From NCBI RefSeq assembly GCF_007923445.1, contig NZ_VOJI01000015.1:24207-88206 (forward strand): a DNA stretch of 64,000 bases. Direction: 5' to 3'. Positions within the stretch are counted from its first letter, which is position 1; the number at the start of each line of letters is the position of its first letter. Positions 9,095 through 18,020 of this stretch are shown piece by piece. Both the position numbers and the translations under genes were made by a program. The notes under the pieces are model-generated. The model did no database searches. It had not been told where the DNA came from and saw only the letters and a list, made by a program, of their open reading frames with translations. Source of the DNA: Puniceibacterium confluentis. GTDB taxonomy: Bacteria > Pseudomonadota > Alphaproteobacteria > Rhodobacterales > Rhodobacteraceae.

Positions 9095-9454
9095 GTGCTG
9101 AAGCACCGCGGCTTTCCCGGGCGACTGCCCGGCACAGATTTCCAGTTCACCATCCGCCGCGCCAACTCCAAGGGCGCCACGCCGCTGACCAAACGCGAGC
9201 GCTACGCGGACCGTCGCCCGCCGGACAAGCGCGCCGACCTGTGGTTCATGGCGGCCCTCTGGGCGCATTTCGGCAACGAGCCGTTTGAACGCGGCAATCT
9301 GGATGCCGGTCGGCTGAGCTGGCTGTTCGGGCGCGAAGTTCTGCCGGTGGATGACCCCTTCGACCCGCTCAGCTATGAGTCGCTGCTGGTGATCAACGAG
9401 CGGCAGGCGCGGATTGCTTTTCCCGAGGCGTTCGAAAAGGGATTTTGGGCATGA
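9095..9454 (+). CDS. Conserved hypothetical protein in the pcc locus
   Basis: A 119-residue cytoplasmic-looking protein with a GTG start behind a strong GAGGAGGG site. It is rich in aromatic and charged residues, with segments ADLWFMAALWAHFGNEPFE and LVINERQARIAFPEAFEKG. I do not recognise a domain. The basic N-terminus (residues 1-45) has no signal character. It lies between pccB and pccA and reads in the same direction, suggesting a shared transcript unless the hairpin at 9012-9043 stops transcription. Confidence 0.65.
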   Translation: MLKHRGFPGRLPGTDFQFTIRRANSKGATPLTKRERYADRRPPDKRADLWFMAALWAHFGNEPFERGNLDAGRLSWLFGREVLPVDDPFDPLSYESLLVINERQARIAFPEAFEKGFWA

Positions 9455-9803
9455 TTCTGCTGCCGGGGCCGGATAATGCGCGGGATCGAGCCGACGCGGC
9501 GTTCGTGGAGTCCCGGCGCTTGGCAGCCGACTCGGTTTTTGCCAGCCTTGTCAGTGATCCCTGTGGTCTGACCTCATACCTGCCGCAGGATCGCCGTTAC
9601 CCTTCCACTGACGGGCGGCGCGGTAAATCCCCTTGCCTGCCGCCCGATTTTTCAGCTGAGAACGGCCTTTTTCCGCGCGTCACCGGGCGCCGGCGGCAAA
9701 GGTCCGCCGACTGTTCGCCCGATTGCAAAAAGCGCTGGAACAACACCCCTGATCCGGGAGTTATGCCGTCATCGACAGGCACAAAAAATAAGGAGTCCAC
9801 TCG
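9455..9803. other. 349-bp gap without a convincing gene
   Basis: An open frame begins at an ATG overlapping the previous stop (9451) and runs through to 10143, but after about 45 codons its composition is unlike the neighbours and it crosses the real lipoprotein gene at 9804 out of frame. I see no tRNA, repeat or clear promoter. AAAATAAGGAG (9784-9794) is the ribosome-site region of the next lipoprotein. Confidence 0.5.
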
Positions 9804-10010
9804 ATGCGGAACTTTGCGAAATTCACAGCTATCCTCGCCCTCACCGGCCTCGCGGCATGCGAAGGCACAGATCTTGAGCGCGGTGCACTGGGCGGCGTCG
9901 GCGGTTATGCAATCGACCGCGCCACAGGCGGCGATGGCAAGATCGGCGCGGCTGCCGGTATCGTTGCAGGTGTCACCTGTGACGACATCACACCGGGCGT
10001 CTGCCGCTGA
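9804..10010 (+). CDS. Small glycine-rich lipoprotein
   Basis: A 68-residue protein with signal sequence and lipobox (LAAC, Cys at residue 19). The mature part has Gly-rich spacing (GALGGVGGYAIDRATGGDGKIGAAAGIVAG), like the glycine-zipper segments of 17-kDa-type lipoproteins, and a Cys near each end of the tail (VTCDDITPGVCR). A strong AAGGAG precedes the ATG. Likely in the outer membrane; function unknown. A clear terminator follows, so it may be a separate transcript from pccA. Confidence 0.8.
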   Translation: MRNFAKFTAILALTGLAACEGTDLERGALGGVGGYAIDRATGGDGKIGAAAGIVAGVTCDDITPGVCR

Positions 10011-10050
10011 TCTGACATACCGGGCCGTTCGCGGCCCCTTCAGACTACCG

Positions 10051-10086
10051 AAAGCCATCAGAGCCACGTGCTCTGGTGGCTTTTTC
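10051..10086 (+). terminator. Rho-independent terminator
   Basis: AAAGCCATCAGAGC pairs with GCTCTGGTGGCTTT (one G-T pair) around a short CAC/T loop and is followed by a T-run (10081-10085). It ends the lipoprotein transcript 69 bp before pccA, so pccA either has its own promoter in the short remaining gap or depends on read-through. Confidence 0.85.
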
Positions 10087-10154
10087 GTTTGCGTTGCTGC
10101 GGGTCCGGCAGAGCCGCCGACCGGTGGCCAAGACATGCATTGAAAGGGACAGAT

Positions 10155-12155
10155 ATGTTCAACAAGATCCTGATCGCCAACCGGGGCGAGATCGCCTGCC
10201 GGGTTATCAAGACGGCCCGCAAGATGGGCATCAAGACCGTGGCGATTTATTCCGACGCTGACCGCAATGCCCTGCATGTCGAAATGGCGGACGAGGCGGT
10301 GCACATCGGCCCGTCCCCCGCGAACCAGTCCTATATCGTCATCGACAAGGTGATGGAGGCCATTCGAAAGACCGGCGCCGAGGCGGTGCACCCGGGCTAC
10401 GGCTTTCTGTCGGAGAATTCCAAGTTTGCCGAAGCACTCGCGGCCGCGGGTGTGGCCTTTGTCGGCCCGCCGGTCGGGGCCATCGAAAAGATGGGCGACA
10501 AGATTACCAGCAAGAAAATCGCCCAGGAGGCCGGGGTCTCCACCGTGCCTGGCTATATGGGCCTGATTGCCGATGGTGATGAGGCGGTGAAAATCTCGGG
10601 CGAGATCGGCTATCCGGTGATGATCAAGGCTTCTGCCGGCGGCGGCGGCAAGGGGATGCGCATCGCCTGGAAGGAAGACGAGGTCCGCGAAGGCTTTCAG
10701 TCCTCCAAGAACGAGGCCGCAAGCAGCTTTGGCGACGACCGGATCTTCATCGAGAAGTTTGTGACCCAGCCCCGCCATATCGAAATTCAGGTGCTGGCCG
10801 ATGCCCATGGCAACTGCATCTATCTGGGCGAGCGGGAATGTTCGATCCAGCGCCGCAACCAGAAAGTCATCGAAGAGGCGCCGTCGCCCTTTCTCGATCC
10901 CGCAACGCGCAAGGCGATGGGCGAACAGGCCTGCGCGCTGGCTCAGGCCGTTGGCTACACAAGTGCCGGCACGGTGGAGTTCATCGTCGATGGCGACCGC
11001 AAGTTCTACTTCCTTGAAATGAACACCCGTCTGCAGGTCGAACATCCGGTGACCGAGCTGATCACCGGCGTCGATCTGGTGGAGCAGATGATCCGCGTCG
11101 CCAACGGCGAGCCGCTGTCGATCACGCAGGAGGATGTAAAGCTCAACGGCTGGGCGATGGAATCGCGGCTGTATGCCGAAGATCCCTACCGCAATTTCCT
11201 GCCCTCCATCGGCCGTCTGACCCGCTACCGCCCACCCGCCGAGCTCGCGGTCGAAGGCGCGAAGGTGCGCAATGACACCGGTGTCTTCGAAGGCGGCGAG
11301 ATCAGCATGTATTACGATCCGATGATCGCCAAGCTGTGCACCTGGGCGCCCGACCGGGGGCAGGCGATCGAAGCGATGCGCAACGCCCTGGACGCTTTCG
11401 AAGTCGAGGGGATCGGTCACAACCTGCCGTTCCTGTCGGCGGTGATGGACCATCCAAAGTTCGTCAGCGGGAACATCACCACTGCCTTTATTGCCGAAGA
11501 ATACCCCGAGGGGTTCCAGGGGGTCGCGCTGTCCGATGATGCGCTGCGCCGCATCGCCGCCGCCTGCGTGGCGATGAACCGCGTGGCCGAAATCCGCCGC
11601 GCCCGGGTGTCCGGCACGCTGGACAATCATGAACGCAAGGTCGGTGACAACTGGAACGTGACGTTGCAGGGGCAAAGCTATGATGTGGCGATCGCCGCCG
11701 ATCAGAAAGGTGCCAACGTCACCTTTGCCGACCAGGAAACCTTCCGTGTTGCGGGTGACTGGACGCCTGGTGATCAACTGGCGACCATGGATGTGAGCGG
11801 CACGCTTCTTGTGCTGAAGGTCGGCAAGATTTCGGGCGGCTTCCGCATCCGTTCCCGCGGGGCCGACCTCAAGGTGCACGTGCGCAGCCCGCGTCAGGCG
11901 GAACTGGCACGGCTGATGCCGGAAAAGCTGCCGCCGGACACTTCGAAACTGCTGCTGTGCCCGATGCCCGGACTCATTGTTTCGGTGAATGTCGAGATCG
12001 GCGACGAGGTGCAGGAAGGTCAGGCCCTGTGCACGGTCGAGGCGATGAAGATGGAAAACATCCTGCGTGCCGAACGCAGGGGCACGGTTTCCAAGGTCAA
12101 TGCCGCCGCGGGCGACAGCCTGGCCGTGGATGACGTGATCATGGAGTTCGAATAA
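10155..12155 (+). CDS. pccA: Propionyl-CoA carboxylase alpha (biotin carboxylase/carrier) subunit
   Basis: PccA carboxylates its own biotin with ATP and bicarbonate and hands the carboxyl group to PccB. The 666 residues run from biotin carboxylase N-domain (1-110) to ATP-grasp (GGGGKGM at 162-168) and the C-domain (EMNTRLQVEHPVTE), then a linker/BT domain, and end with the biotinyl carrier domain, with biotin-accepting Lys632 in EAMKMEN. The ATG at 10155 follows AAAGGGACAGAT. Together with pccB and mcm it makes the methylmalonyl-CoA route for propionate, odd-chain fatty acids and branched amino acids. Confidence 0.97.
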   Translation: MFNKILIANRGEIACRVIKTARKMGIKTVAIYSDADRNALHVEMADEAVHIGPSPANQSYIVIDKVMEAIRKTGAEAVHPGYGFLSENSKFAEALAAAGVAFVGPPVGAIEKMGDKITSKKIAQEAGVSTVPGYMGLIADGDEAVKISGEIGYPVMIKASAGGGGKGMRIAWKEDEVREGFQSSKNEAASSFGDDRIFIEKFVTQPRHIEIQVLADAHGNCIYLGERECSIQRRNQKVIEEAPSPFLDPATRKAMGEQACALAQAVGYTSAGTVEFIVDGDRKFYFLEMNTRLQVEHPVTELITGVDLVEQMIRVANGEPLSITQEDVKLNGWAMESRLYAEDPYRNFLPSIGRLTRYRPPAELAVEGAKVRNDTGVFEGGEISMYYDPMIAKLCTWAPDRGQAIEAMRNALDAFEVEGIGHNLPFLSAVMDHPKFVSGNITTAFIAEEYPEGFQGVALSDDALRRIAAACVAMNRVAEIRRARVSGTLDNHERKVGDNWNVTLQGQSYDVAIAADQKGANVTFADQETFRVAGDWTPGDQLATMDVSGTLLVLKVGKISGGFRIRSRGADLKVHVRSPRQAELARLMPEKLPPDTSKLLLCPMPGLIVSVNVEIGDEVQEGQALCTVEAMKMENILRAERRGTVSKVNAAAGDSLAVDDVIMEFE

Positions 12156-12159
12156 CTCG

Positions 12160-12942
12160 ATGACCGGCGCCACGCCCCAGAGCAGTTCTTTCATGCGCTT
12201 TCTGAGCGGCCTGAAAGATCTGTTCTGCGGCGACGAGGCGCGGGTTGCGCAATCGGTGATCCTGCAGTTCTTTGTCACCATCGCGCTGCCGGTGATGGCA
12301 CTGCTCGGATTGCCGACCGTGCTGCTGTTTGCCTTGATGGGCGCGGACCCGCGTCTGTGGCAGGCGCTGATCGCCGGTCTGGTGATTGCCACCGGCTGGC
12401 TGACCACGGCGATCTTTGCCGAACTGGGGCGGCGGCGACTGAAGGCCGAGCGGCTGCGCGACTATCACAAGGCGCTCTATGCCGAGATCGGCAATGCCCT
12501 GCGCGCGCTCTGGGACGAGGGGCGGTCCGAAGACCATGTCGCCAAACTCTCGGCGCGGATGCGCGAGGATGCCGAGTTCGTGCCCTTCATTCCGCAGGAA
12601 CAGCACGACCGGGTCTATCTGGCGATCCTGGACGAGATCGAGGTGCTGCCACGCCAGACCATCGACGCGGTGGTTGCCTATTACAGCCAGATGGCCGCGC
12701 TGGGGCACATGGTCGAGGACATGCGGGGCGAGACGTTCCGCACCGTGCTGACGCAGGACCGTCGGATTGCCATGTACGAGGATTACAGCTCGATGCGCAG
12801 GCAGGCGTTCATTCTGGGCCAGTATGCGCTGGAACTGATGCGTGCCTATGCCGCCGGGGGGGCCGAGGCCGCCGAGGCGGTGATTGCGCGGGTCAGTAGC
12901 CCGGCCGCGGACCGGTCCGGCCCGTCAGCGGGATCGGAGTGA
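12160..12942 (+). CDS. Membrane protein of unknown function downstream of pccA
   Basis: A 260-residue protein starting 4 bp after the pccA stop, so almost certainly co-transcribed. Residues 36-60 and 68-88 are two hydrophobic helices (LQFFVTIALPVMALLGLP and LIAGLVIATGWLTTAIF); the rest is a long charged, helical cytoplasmic tail ending in an Ala/Gly-rich segment. I recognise no domain. The last 50 bp overlap an antisense candidate small gene (12893-12967). Confidence 0.72.
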   Translation: MTGATPQSSSFMRFLSGLKDLFCGDEARVAQSVILQFFVTIALPVMALLGLPTVLLFALMGADPRLWQALIAGLVIATGWLTTAIFAELGRRRLKAERLRDYHKALYAEIGNALRALWDEGRSEDHVAKLSARMREDAEFVPFIPQEQHDRVYLAILDEIEVLPRQTIDAVVAYYSQMAALGHMVEDMRGETFRTVLTQDRRIAMYEDYSSMRRQAFILGQYALELMRAYAAGGAEAAEAVIARVSSPAADRSGPSAGSE

Positions 12943-12967
12943 ACGGAATGCTGGGATCTTTTTCCAT
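12893..12967 (-). CDS. Candidate 24-residue proline-rich small protein
   Basis: A short frame, MEKDPSIPFTPIPLTGRTGP plus RPGY, carries all the start signals of a real gene. AAGGAG lies about 8 nt before the ATG, and a near-consensus promoter (TTGCAA, 17 bp, TATCTT) lies at 12993-13021 on the same strand. It overlaps the 3' end of the pccA-linked membrane protein gene in antisense. No conservation data are available; the call rests on signals alone. Confidence 0.4.
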   Translation of the reverse strand: MEKDPSIPFTPIPLTGRTGPRPGY

Positions 12968-12992
12968 TATCGGGTCTCCTTGCTCTGCTGCC

Positions 12993-13021
12993 AAGATAGG
13001 GTCTGACGCGGCTTTTTGCAA
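12993..13021 (-). promoter_or_regulatory. Candidate promoter for the 24-residue gene
   Basis: On the minus strand TTGCAA and TATCTT are separated by exactly 17 bp, close to the sigma-70-type consensus. The likely transcript start lies about 20 nt before the small gene's ATG. The site begins just after the DUF4174 stop codon. Confidence 0.4.
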
Positions 13022-13027
13022 TTCTCC

Positions 13028-13489
13028 TCAGCGCCGCAGCACGTCGCGGCGGTCGCGGATTTCCTGCTGGCGCAACGGCAGTTTGTCGATCGAGCGTGAC
13101 AATTCGCGCACGTCCCAGGGAAACGGTTTGCGCAGCACCACCGTGCCTTCCTTGGAGATCAGCACGATCATGAAATCCCGCGCCCGCAGTTTCTGGCGGA
13201 TGGCGCTGCGGGCGCCCGGATCGGTGTCGGTGATCACCACCACGTCGCGGTCGGCCAGCACATCGAGCCGTTCGTTGATCAACTGCATCTGCTCGACATA
13301 TCGCGGATCTGCGGGACTGTTGGCAAACACCACCACCGGCCGCTTGAGCCACTGGAATTCACTCAAGTCCCGGCCCTCAGCCGACAGGATGAGACCGTCG
13401 GGATCCAGGGTCGCATCGGTGGCGGCCGCGCTTCCCGCCAGTGGGGCGCAAAAAAGAGCTGCGATTGCAAGGGCGAAGCCTGTTTTCAT
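13028..13489 (-). CDS. DUF4174 exported protein
   Basis: A 153-residue protein with a cleavable signal peptide (hydrophobic 5-20, GSAAA cleavage region). The mature domain has the thioredoxin-like outline of DUF4174 (VVVFANSPADPRYVEQMQLI; DFMIVLISKEGTVVLRKP), without CXXC cysteines. It should be periplasmic; function unknown. AGGAG precedes the ATG with unusually short spacing of one base. It diverges from the sulfotransferase-mcm unit. Confidence 0.8.
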   Translation of the reverse strand: MKTGFALAIAALFCAPLAGSAAATDATLDPDGLILSAEGRDLSEFQWLKRPVVVFANSPADPRYVEQMQLINERLDVLADRDVVVITDTDPGARSAIRQKLRARDFMIVLISKEGTVVLRKPFPWDVRELSRSIDKLPLRQQEIRDRRDVLRR

Positions 13490-13655
13490 ACTCCTAGATA
13501 TAGGTGTTCATGCCGGCAATGCGAACTGCCAATGTATCCCGGACCCGGAAAATTTTAACGTTAAGGTCTTTGTGAGGGGTCTGCCGACATGATCGGGGCC
13601 AATCCCACCAGACCGGGCCGGGGTCGGCCTGGGCGGAATACAGGCGGACCATTGC

Positions 13656-14597
13656 GTGGACATCATTCTGCATCTCGGGGCCCACAGGACGGGTTCGACC
13701 AGCTTCCAGCGCTATATGCGTGCGTCCGAGGACCGGCTTGCCAATCTGGGCATCGGTTTTTGGGGGCCGGGGCGCACCCGCAACGGATTGTTCCACGATG
13801 TGCCGATCCGGCCCAGATCGCCGCAGATCGCCCGGCGCGCGGCGGGGCGGGTGCGCCTGGCCTGTCATGCGACAGCGCAGCGCGGGATTGCGGTGCTGGT
13901 GATCAGCGACGAAAACATGATCGGCACCCCCCGCAACATGATCGCCGCGCGCACGCTCTATCCGCAGCTGGGCGAACGCATGGCGCGGTTCCATCACGCC
14001 TTTGGCGGCCGGATCCGGCGTGTGTCGCTGCAGATCCGCTCGCTCGACACCTACTGGGCGTCGCTCCTTGCCTACGCACTGCCGCGCGGCAATCCGCTGC
14101 CGGACGGCGACACACTCCGCCTGATGGCGCAGGCGCAGCGCAGCTGGCGCGCAGTGATCACCGATCTGGCCTGTGCCCTGCCGGGGGTCGAAATCGTCGT
14201 GACGCCGTTCGAACGCTTTGCCGACCGGCCGGACCGGCTGCTGGCGCAGATGAGCCGCACGCCGTTTCTGCCAGCAGCCCAGCCGGGCGAATACTGGTTC
14301 AACCGGTCGCCGGATCTGGCGGCGCTGCGCGGGGTTCTGGCCGACAGGGGCGAAAACCCGGACCGGCTGCCGCGGCTGCCGGGCCGCTGGCAACCCTTCA
14401 CAGCCGGTCAGACCGGCCTGCTGCGCGAAACCTACAGCGACGACCTGTACTGGCTGCGCGCGGGCGCGGACGGGCTGGCCCGCTATATCGAGGAAACGGA
14501 ACCGGACAAGACCAGGCTCACCTGGCCGCCGGACCCAGCGACAAGAGGACACACACACCATGACAGTCATCAACGAACACTGGCGCAAACTCGCTGA
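13656..14597 (+). CDS. Sulfotransferase-like P-loop protein overlapping mcm
   Basis: A 313-residue protein with a GTG start (AGGCGG upstream). Residues 3-20 form a PAPS-type 5'-phosphosulfate loop ([13 protein letters not shown]), as in sulfotransferases, and a later segment [13 protein letters not shown] sits where the 3'-phosphate loop is usually found. Acceptor unknown. The unusual feature is its end: the reading frame runs 38 bp into the mcm coding sequence, and the mcm ribosome site lies inside it. The last residues ([17 protein letters not shown]) look unlike a domain end, so the natural stop may have been lost. Confidence 0.72.
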   Translation: MDIILHLGAHRTGSTSFQRYMRASEDRLANLGIGFWGPGRTRNGLFHDVPIRPRSPQIARRAAGRVRLACHATAQRGIAVLVISDENMIGTPRNMIAARTLYPQLGERMARFHHAFGGRIRRVSLQIRSLDTYWASLLAYALPRGNPLPDGDTLRLMAQAQRSWRAVITDLACALPGVEIVVTPFERFADRPDRLLAQMSRTPFLPAAQPGEYWFNRSPDLAALRGVLADRGENPDRLPRLPGRWQPFTAGQTGLLRETYSDDLYWLRAGADGLARYIEETEPDKTRLTWPPDPATRGHTHHDSHQRTLAQTR

Positions 14598-16689
14598 AAA
14601 AGAGCTGCGCGGGCGCAGCGTCGACGACCTGACCTGGAAGACACTCGAAGGAATCGAGGTCAAACCGGTCTATTCGGCAGCGGATCTGGACGGGCTGGAC
14701 CACATGGGTACCTTGCCGGGGCAGGAGCCATTTACCCGGGGCGTCAAGGCCACGATGTACGCCGGCCGCCCCTGGACCATCCGGCAATACGCCGGTTTCT
14801 CGACGGCCGAAGAATCCAACGCCTTCTACCGTCGCAACCTGGATGCCGGCCAGCAGGGCGTTTCCGTAGCCTTCGATCTGGCCACCCACCGGGGTTATGA
14901 CAGTGACCACCCCCGGGTCGAAGGCGATGTCGGCAAAGCCGGAGTCGCCATCGATTCTGTCGAGGACATGAAGATCCTGTTCGACGGCATCCCGCTGGAC
15001 CAGGTCAGCGTGTCGATGACGATGAACGGCGCGGTGATCCCGATTCTGGCGAGCTTCATCGTCGCCGGGGAAGAACAGGGCCACGACCGCAAGGTGCTGT
15101 CGGGCACGATCCAGAACGACATCCTCAAGGAATTCATGGTGCGCAACACCTATGTCTATCCGCCGGAGCCGTCGATGCGGATCATCGCCGACATCATCGA
15201 ATACACCAGCGCCGAGATGCCGAAATTCAACTCGATCAGCATCAGCGGCTACCACATGCAGGAGGCCGGGGCGAACCTGGTGCAGGAACTGGCGTTCACT
15301 CTGGCGGATGGCAAGGAATACGTGAAGACAGCCCAGGCGCGCGGCATGGATATCGACAAGTTCGCCGGGCGGCTGTCGTTCTTTTTCGCCATTGGCAAGA
15401 ATTTCTTCATGGAAGCCGCGAAACTGCGCGCCGCGCGGATGCTCTGGCACCGCATCATGACCGAACTGGGGGCCCAGGATGCCCGCTCCAAGATGCTGCG
15501 GACCCATTGCCAGACGTCGGGCGTGACGCTGGCGGAACAGGACCCCTACAACAACGTCATCCGCACGGCTTACGAGGCGATGAGCGCGGTGCTGGGGGGC
15601 ACGCAGTCGCTGCACACCAATGCCCTGGACGAGGCGATAGCCCTGCCGACCGACTTTTCCGCCCGCATCGCGCGCAACACCCAGCTGATCCTGCAGGAGG
15701 AAACCGGCGTCACCAATGTGGTCGACCCGCTGGCAGGATCTTATTACGTGGAAAAGCTGACGGCCGATCTGGCCGAGGCCGCCTGGAAGATCATCGAGGA
15801 AGTCGATGAACTGGGCGGCATGACCAAGGCCGTGGCGACCGGCATGCCCAAGCTGCGGATCGAAGAGACGGCGGCACGGCGTCAGGCCGACATCGACCGG
15901 GGCACCGAGGTGATTGTCGGTGTGAACAAGTACCGCAAGGACCGCGAAGACCCGCTCGACATCCGCGACATCGACAATGACGAGGTGCGCGAAAGCCAGA
16001 TCGCCCGGTTGAAGCGCATTCGCGGCAGCCGTGACGAGGCCGCCTGCACCGCGGCACTGGACGAACTGACCCGCCGGTCCGGCGAAGGCGGCAATCTGCT
16101 GGACGCCGCGGTCGAAGCCGCCCGCGCCCGGGCAACGGTAGGAGAGATCAGCATGGCAATGGAAAAGGTGTTCGGTCGCCACCGGGCCGAGGTCAAGACT
16201 CTGGCCGGGGTCTATGGCGCGGCTTACGAGGGGGACGCGGGCTTTGCGGCCATCCAGAAATCGGTCGAGCAGTTCGCCGAGGACGAGGGGCGCCGGCCGC
16301 GGATGCTGGTGGTCAAGATGGGGCAGGACGGCCATGACCGCGGTGCCAAGGTGATCGCCACGGCCTTTGCCGACATCGGCTTTGACGTCGATGTCGGCCC
16401 GCTTTTCCAGACACCGGAAGAGGCGGCGCAGGATGCCGTCGACAACGACGTGCATGTGATCGGCATTTCCTCTCAGGCGGCGGGGCACAAGACGCTTGCC
16501 CCGAAACTGGTGCAGGCGCTGAAGGATGCCGGAGCCGGTGATATTCTGGTGATTTGCGGTGGGGTGATCCCGCAGCAGGATTACCAGTTCCTCTATGACG
16601 CGGGGGTCAAGGCGATTTTCGGGCCCGGCACCAACATTCCCGAGGCGGCTCAGGATATCCTGAAACTGATCCGCGCCGCGCGGGACTGA
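14560..16689 (+). CDS. mcm: Methylmalonyl-CoA mutase
   Basis: A B12-dependent enzyme that converts (R)-methylmalonyl-CoA to succinyl-CoA, the last step of the propionate route. At 709 residues it is the single-chain form with both catalytic TIM-barrel (about 1-560) and cobalamin-binding domain (580-709). The cobalamin ligand motif DGHDRG places the His at 592, followed by the GISSQAAGH and VICGGVIP segments of the B12 fold. The ATG has AGAGGA about 10 nt upstream, inside the preceding gene. No riboswitch is visible upstream because the region is coding. Confidence 0.97.
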   Translation: MTVINEHWRKLAEKELRGRSVDDLTWKTLEGIEVKPVYSAADLDGLDHMGTLPGQEPFTRGVKATMYAGRPWTIRQYAGFSTAEESNAFYRRNLDAGQQGVSVAFDLATHRGYDSDHPRVEGDVGKAGVAIDSVEDMKILFDGIPLDQVSVSMTMNGAVIPILASFIVAGEEQGHDRKVLSGTIQNDILKEFMVRNTYVYPPEPSMRIIADIIEYTSAEMPKFNSISISGYHMQEAGANLVQELAFTLADGKEYVKTAQARGMDIDKFAGRLSFFFAIGKNFFMEAAKLRAARMLWHRIMTELGAQDARSKMLRTHCQTSGVTLAEQDPYNNVIRTAYEAMSAVLGGTQSLHTNALDEAIALPTDFSARIARNTQLILQEETGVTNVVDPLAGSYYVEKLTADLAEAAWKIIEEVDELGGMTKAVATGMPKLRIEETAARRQADIDRGTEVIVGVNKYRKDREDPLDIRDIDNDEVRESQIARLKRIRGSRDEAACTAALDELTRRSGEGGNLLDAAVEAARARATVGEISMAMEKVFGRHRAEVKTLAGVYGAAYEGDAGFAAIQKSVEQFAEDEGRRPRMLVVKMGQDGHDRGAKVIATAFADIGFDVDVGPLFQTPEEAAQDAVDNDVHVIGISSQAAGHKTLAPKLVQALKDAGAGDILVICGGVIPQQDYQFLYDAGVKAIFGPGTNIPEAAQDILKLIRAARD

Positions 16690-16700
16690 CGACGCAGCAG

Positions 16701-16731
16701 CGGGCAACACCGGTTTACCGCCGGTTGCCCG
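16701..16731 (+). terminator. GC-rich hairpin after mcm
   Basis: CGGGCAAC pairs with GTTGCCCG around a CCGG-containing loop, starting 11 bp after the mcm stop. No T-run follows, so it may be a stabilising hairpin or weak terminator. Confidence 0.35.
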
Positions 16732-16831
16732 CGACACCGGGGCCAACGAACGGCCGGATCGACCGCCAAATGTTCAGCCAGATGTCAGCTGGCGGTTGTC
16801 GGCAGGCCATCGCAGGAAAGGGCGCGCAGAA

Positions 16832-17446
16832 TTGCTGGTTCTGGATCACATCGCGGTTCTGGGGGAAACGCTGGACGCAGCCACTGTCCATGCTGAAACC
16901 GCTCTTGGCGTGCCTTTGCTGCCCGGCGGCAAACACGAACATTTTGCCACCCACAACCGCCTGCTCGGGTTGGCTGACGGGCTGTATCTCGAAGCGATCG
17001 CCGTGGATCCCGCAGCGCCGCCAAAACCCTATGCGCGTTGGTTCGCGCTGGACGACTTTCGCGGTCCGGCGCGGCTGGACAAATGGATCTGTCGGGTCTC
17101 CGACATCGGCGCGGCGCTGGACAGCCTGCCGATGGCGGGACGTCCGGTGCGACTGGGTCGCGGGGCTCTGGAATGGACGATGGCCGTGCCCGAGGATGGC
17201 TGCCTGCCGTTTGACGGGATGTTTCCCGCCCTGATCGAATGGCACAGTCCGGTGCCGCCGGGCACCCTCATGGATACCGGAGGGCCGATGCTCGACCAGC
17301 TTCTGGTACGTCACCCCGAGGCCGCAGCGCTTGCCGCACTGCTGGGGCCGCACCTGACGGACGGTCGCGTCGCGTTCACGCCGGCGGCGACACCAGGATT
17401 GCAGGCGACCTTCAGCACCAGGTCCGGGCAAAGGACACTGCAATGA
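16832..17446 (+). CDS. VOC-superfamily protein, glyoxalase-like domain 3
   Basis: A 204-residue metal-enzyme-fold protein of the VOC superfamily. The N-terminal LDHIAVLGETLDAA and the following GG.H..F.T.N.LLGL.DG.YLE pattern fit the PF13468-type glyoxalase-like domain. It is not the ~135-residue methylmalonyl-CoA epimerase, despite lying just after mcm. The start is uncertain: TTG at 16832 has AGGAAAGG upstream, and a TTG at 16796 would add 12 residues. The TGA overlaps the ATG of the GNAT gene (ATGA), so the two are coupled. Confidence 0.75.
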   Translation: MLVLDHIAVLGETLDAATVHAETALGVPLLPGGKHEHFATHNRLLGLADGLYLEAIAVDPAAPPKPYARWFALDDFRGPARLDKWICRVSDIGAALDSLPMAGRPVRLGRGALEWTMAVPEDGCLPFDGMFPALIEWHSPVPPGTLMDTGGPMLDQLLVRHPEAAALAALLGPHLTDGRVAFTPAATPGLQATFSTRSGQRTLQ

Positions 17447-17922
17447 GGCTGCGTCAGGCACAGGCCGACGACGCGGCGGCGATTGCGGACATCTGGAATG
17501 CGGTGATCCGCGACACTGCCATCACCTTTACCACAGAGTTCAAGACCGAGGCCGGTTTGGTCGCCGATATCGCGGCACGGGGCGGTGCCTTTCAGGTTGC
17601 CGCCCTGGACGGGCGGATCCTGGGCTTTGCCACCTATTCGGCGTTCCGCAACGGACCCGGTTATGCCAGGACCAAGGAACATTCGATCATGCTGCATCCA
17701 GATGCCCGCAGGAGCGGTCTGGGCCGGGCCTTGATGCAGGCGCTGTTCGATCATGCGCGCGAGGCAGGCGTGCACAGCCTCTGGGCGGGGATCAGCGCCG
17801 AGAATCCGGCTGCAGTGCCGTTTCACGCGGCTCTGGGATTTCACGAAGTTGCCCGGCTGCCGGAAGTGGGCCAGAAATTCGGGCGCTGGATCGACCTGAT
17901 CCTGATGCAAAAAATGCTGTGA
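17443..17922 (+). CDS. GNAT N-acetyltransferase, phosphinothricin-acetyltransferase-like
   Basis: A 159-residue acetyl-CoA-dependent N-acetyltransferase. The acetyl-CoA loop is in HPDARRSGLGRALMQAL (residues 87-103), followed by the AGISAENPAAVPFHAALGF motif seen in phosphinothricin/methionine-sulfone acetyltransferases. Substrate unknown; many relatives detoxify methionine derivatives. It overlaps the VOC gene by 4 bp. Confidence 0.85.
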   Translation: MRLRQAQADDAAAIADIWNAVIRDTAITFTTEFKTEAGLVADIAARGGAFQVAALDGRILGFATYSAFRNGPGYARTKEHSIMLHPDARRSGLGRALMQALFDHAREAGVHSLWAGISAENPAAVPFHAALGFHEVARLPEVGQKFGRWIDLILMQKML

Positions 17923-18020
17923 TGCCAAATTGATCGCAATACAATTCACGAGAACGCCAGAAATGCTGCAAATGCACGATGTGCGCTGACAAGCCCCAGT
18001 GGATTGCCTAAGCTCGGGCC

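Noticed and set aside
8646-9101. 151-codon frame starting with ATGA overlap after the DUF6497-like gene
   Set aside because: The first ~50 codons could be real, but the frame runs through the 47-residue lipoprotein gene out of frame and into a terminator hairpin.
9597-12407. 936-codon minus-strand frame opposite pccA
   Set aside because: High-GC antisense shadow of pccA; composition (His/Asp/Arg/Gly-rich) and lack of any domain indicate no gene.
13490-14559. Cobalamin riboswitch upstream of mcm
   Set aside because: The upstream region is coding, and I found no B12-box-like conserved sequence.
13589-14563. 324-codon plus-strand frame (MIGANPTRPGRG...) overlapping the sulfotransferase gene
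   Set aside because: Low-complexity His/Arg/Ala-rich frame with no domain, whereas the other frame has the sulfotransferase P-loop.
14518-16746. 742-codon minus-strand frame opposite mcm
   Set aside because: Antisense shadow of mcm with no domain.
16832-17446. VOC gene as methylmalonyl-CoA epimerase
   Set aside because: It is 204 residues, fits the glyoxalase-like domain 3 pattern, and lacks the short epimerase layout, despite being beside mcm.
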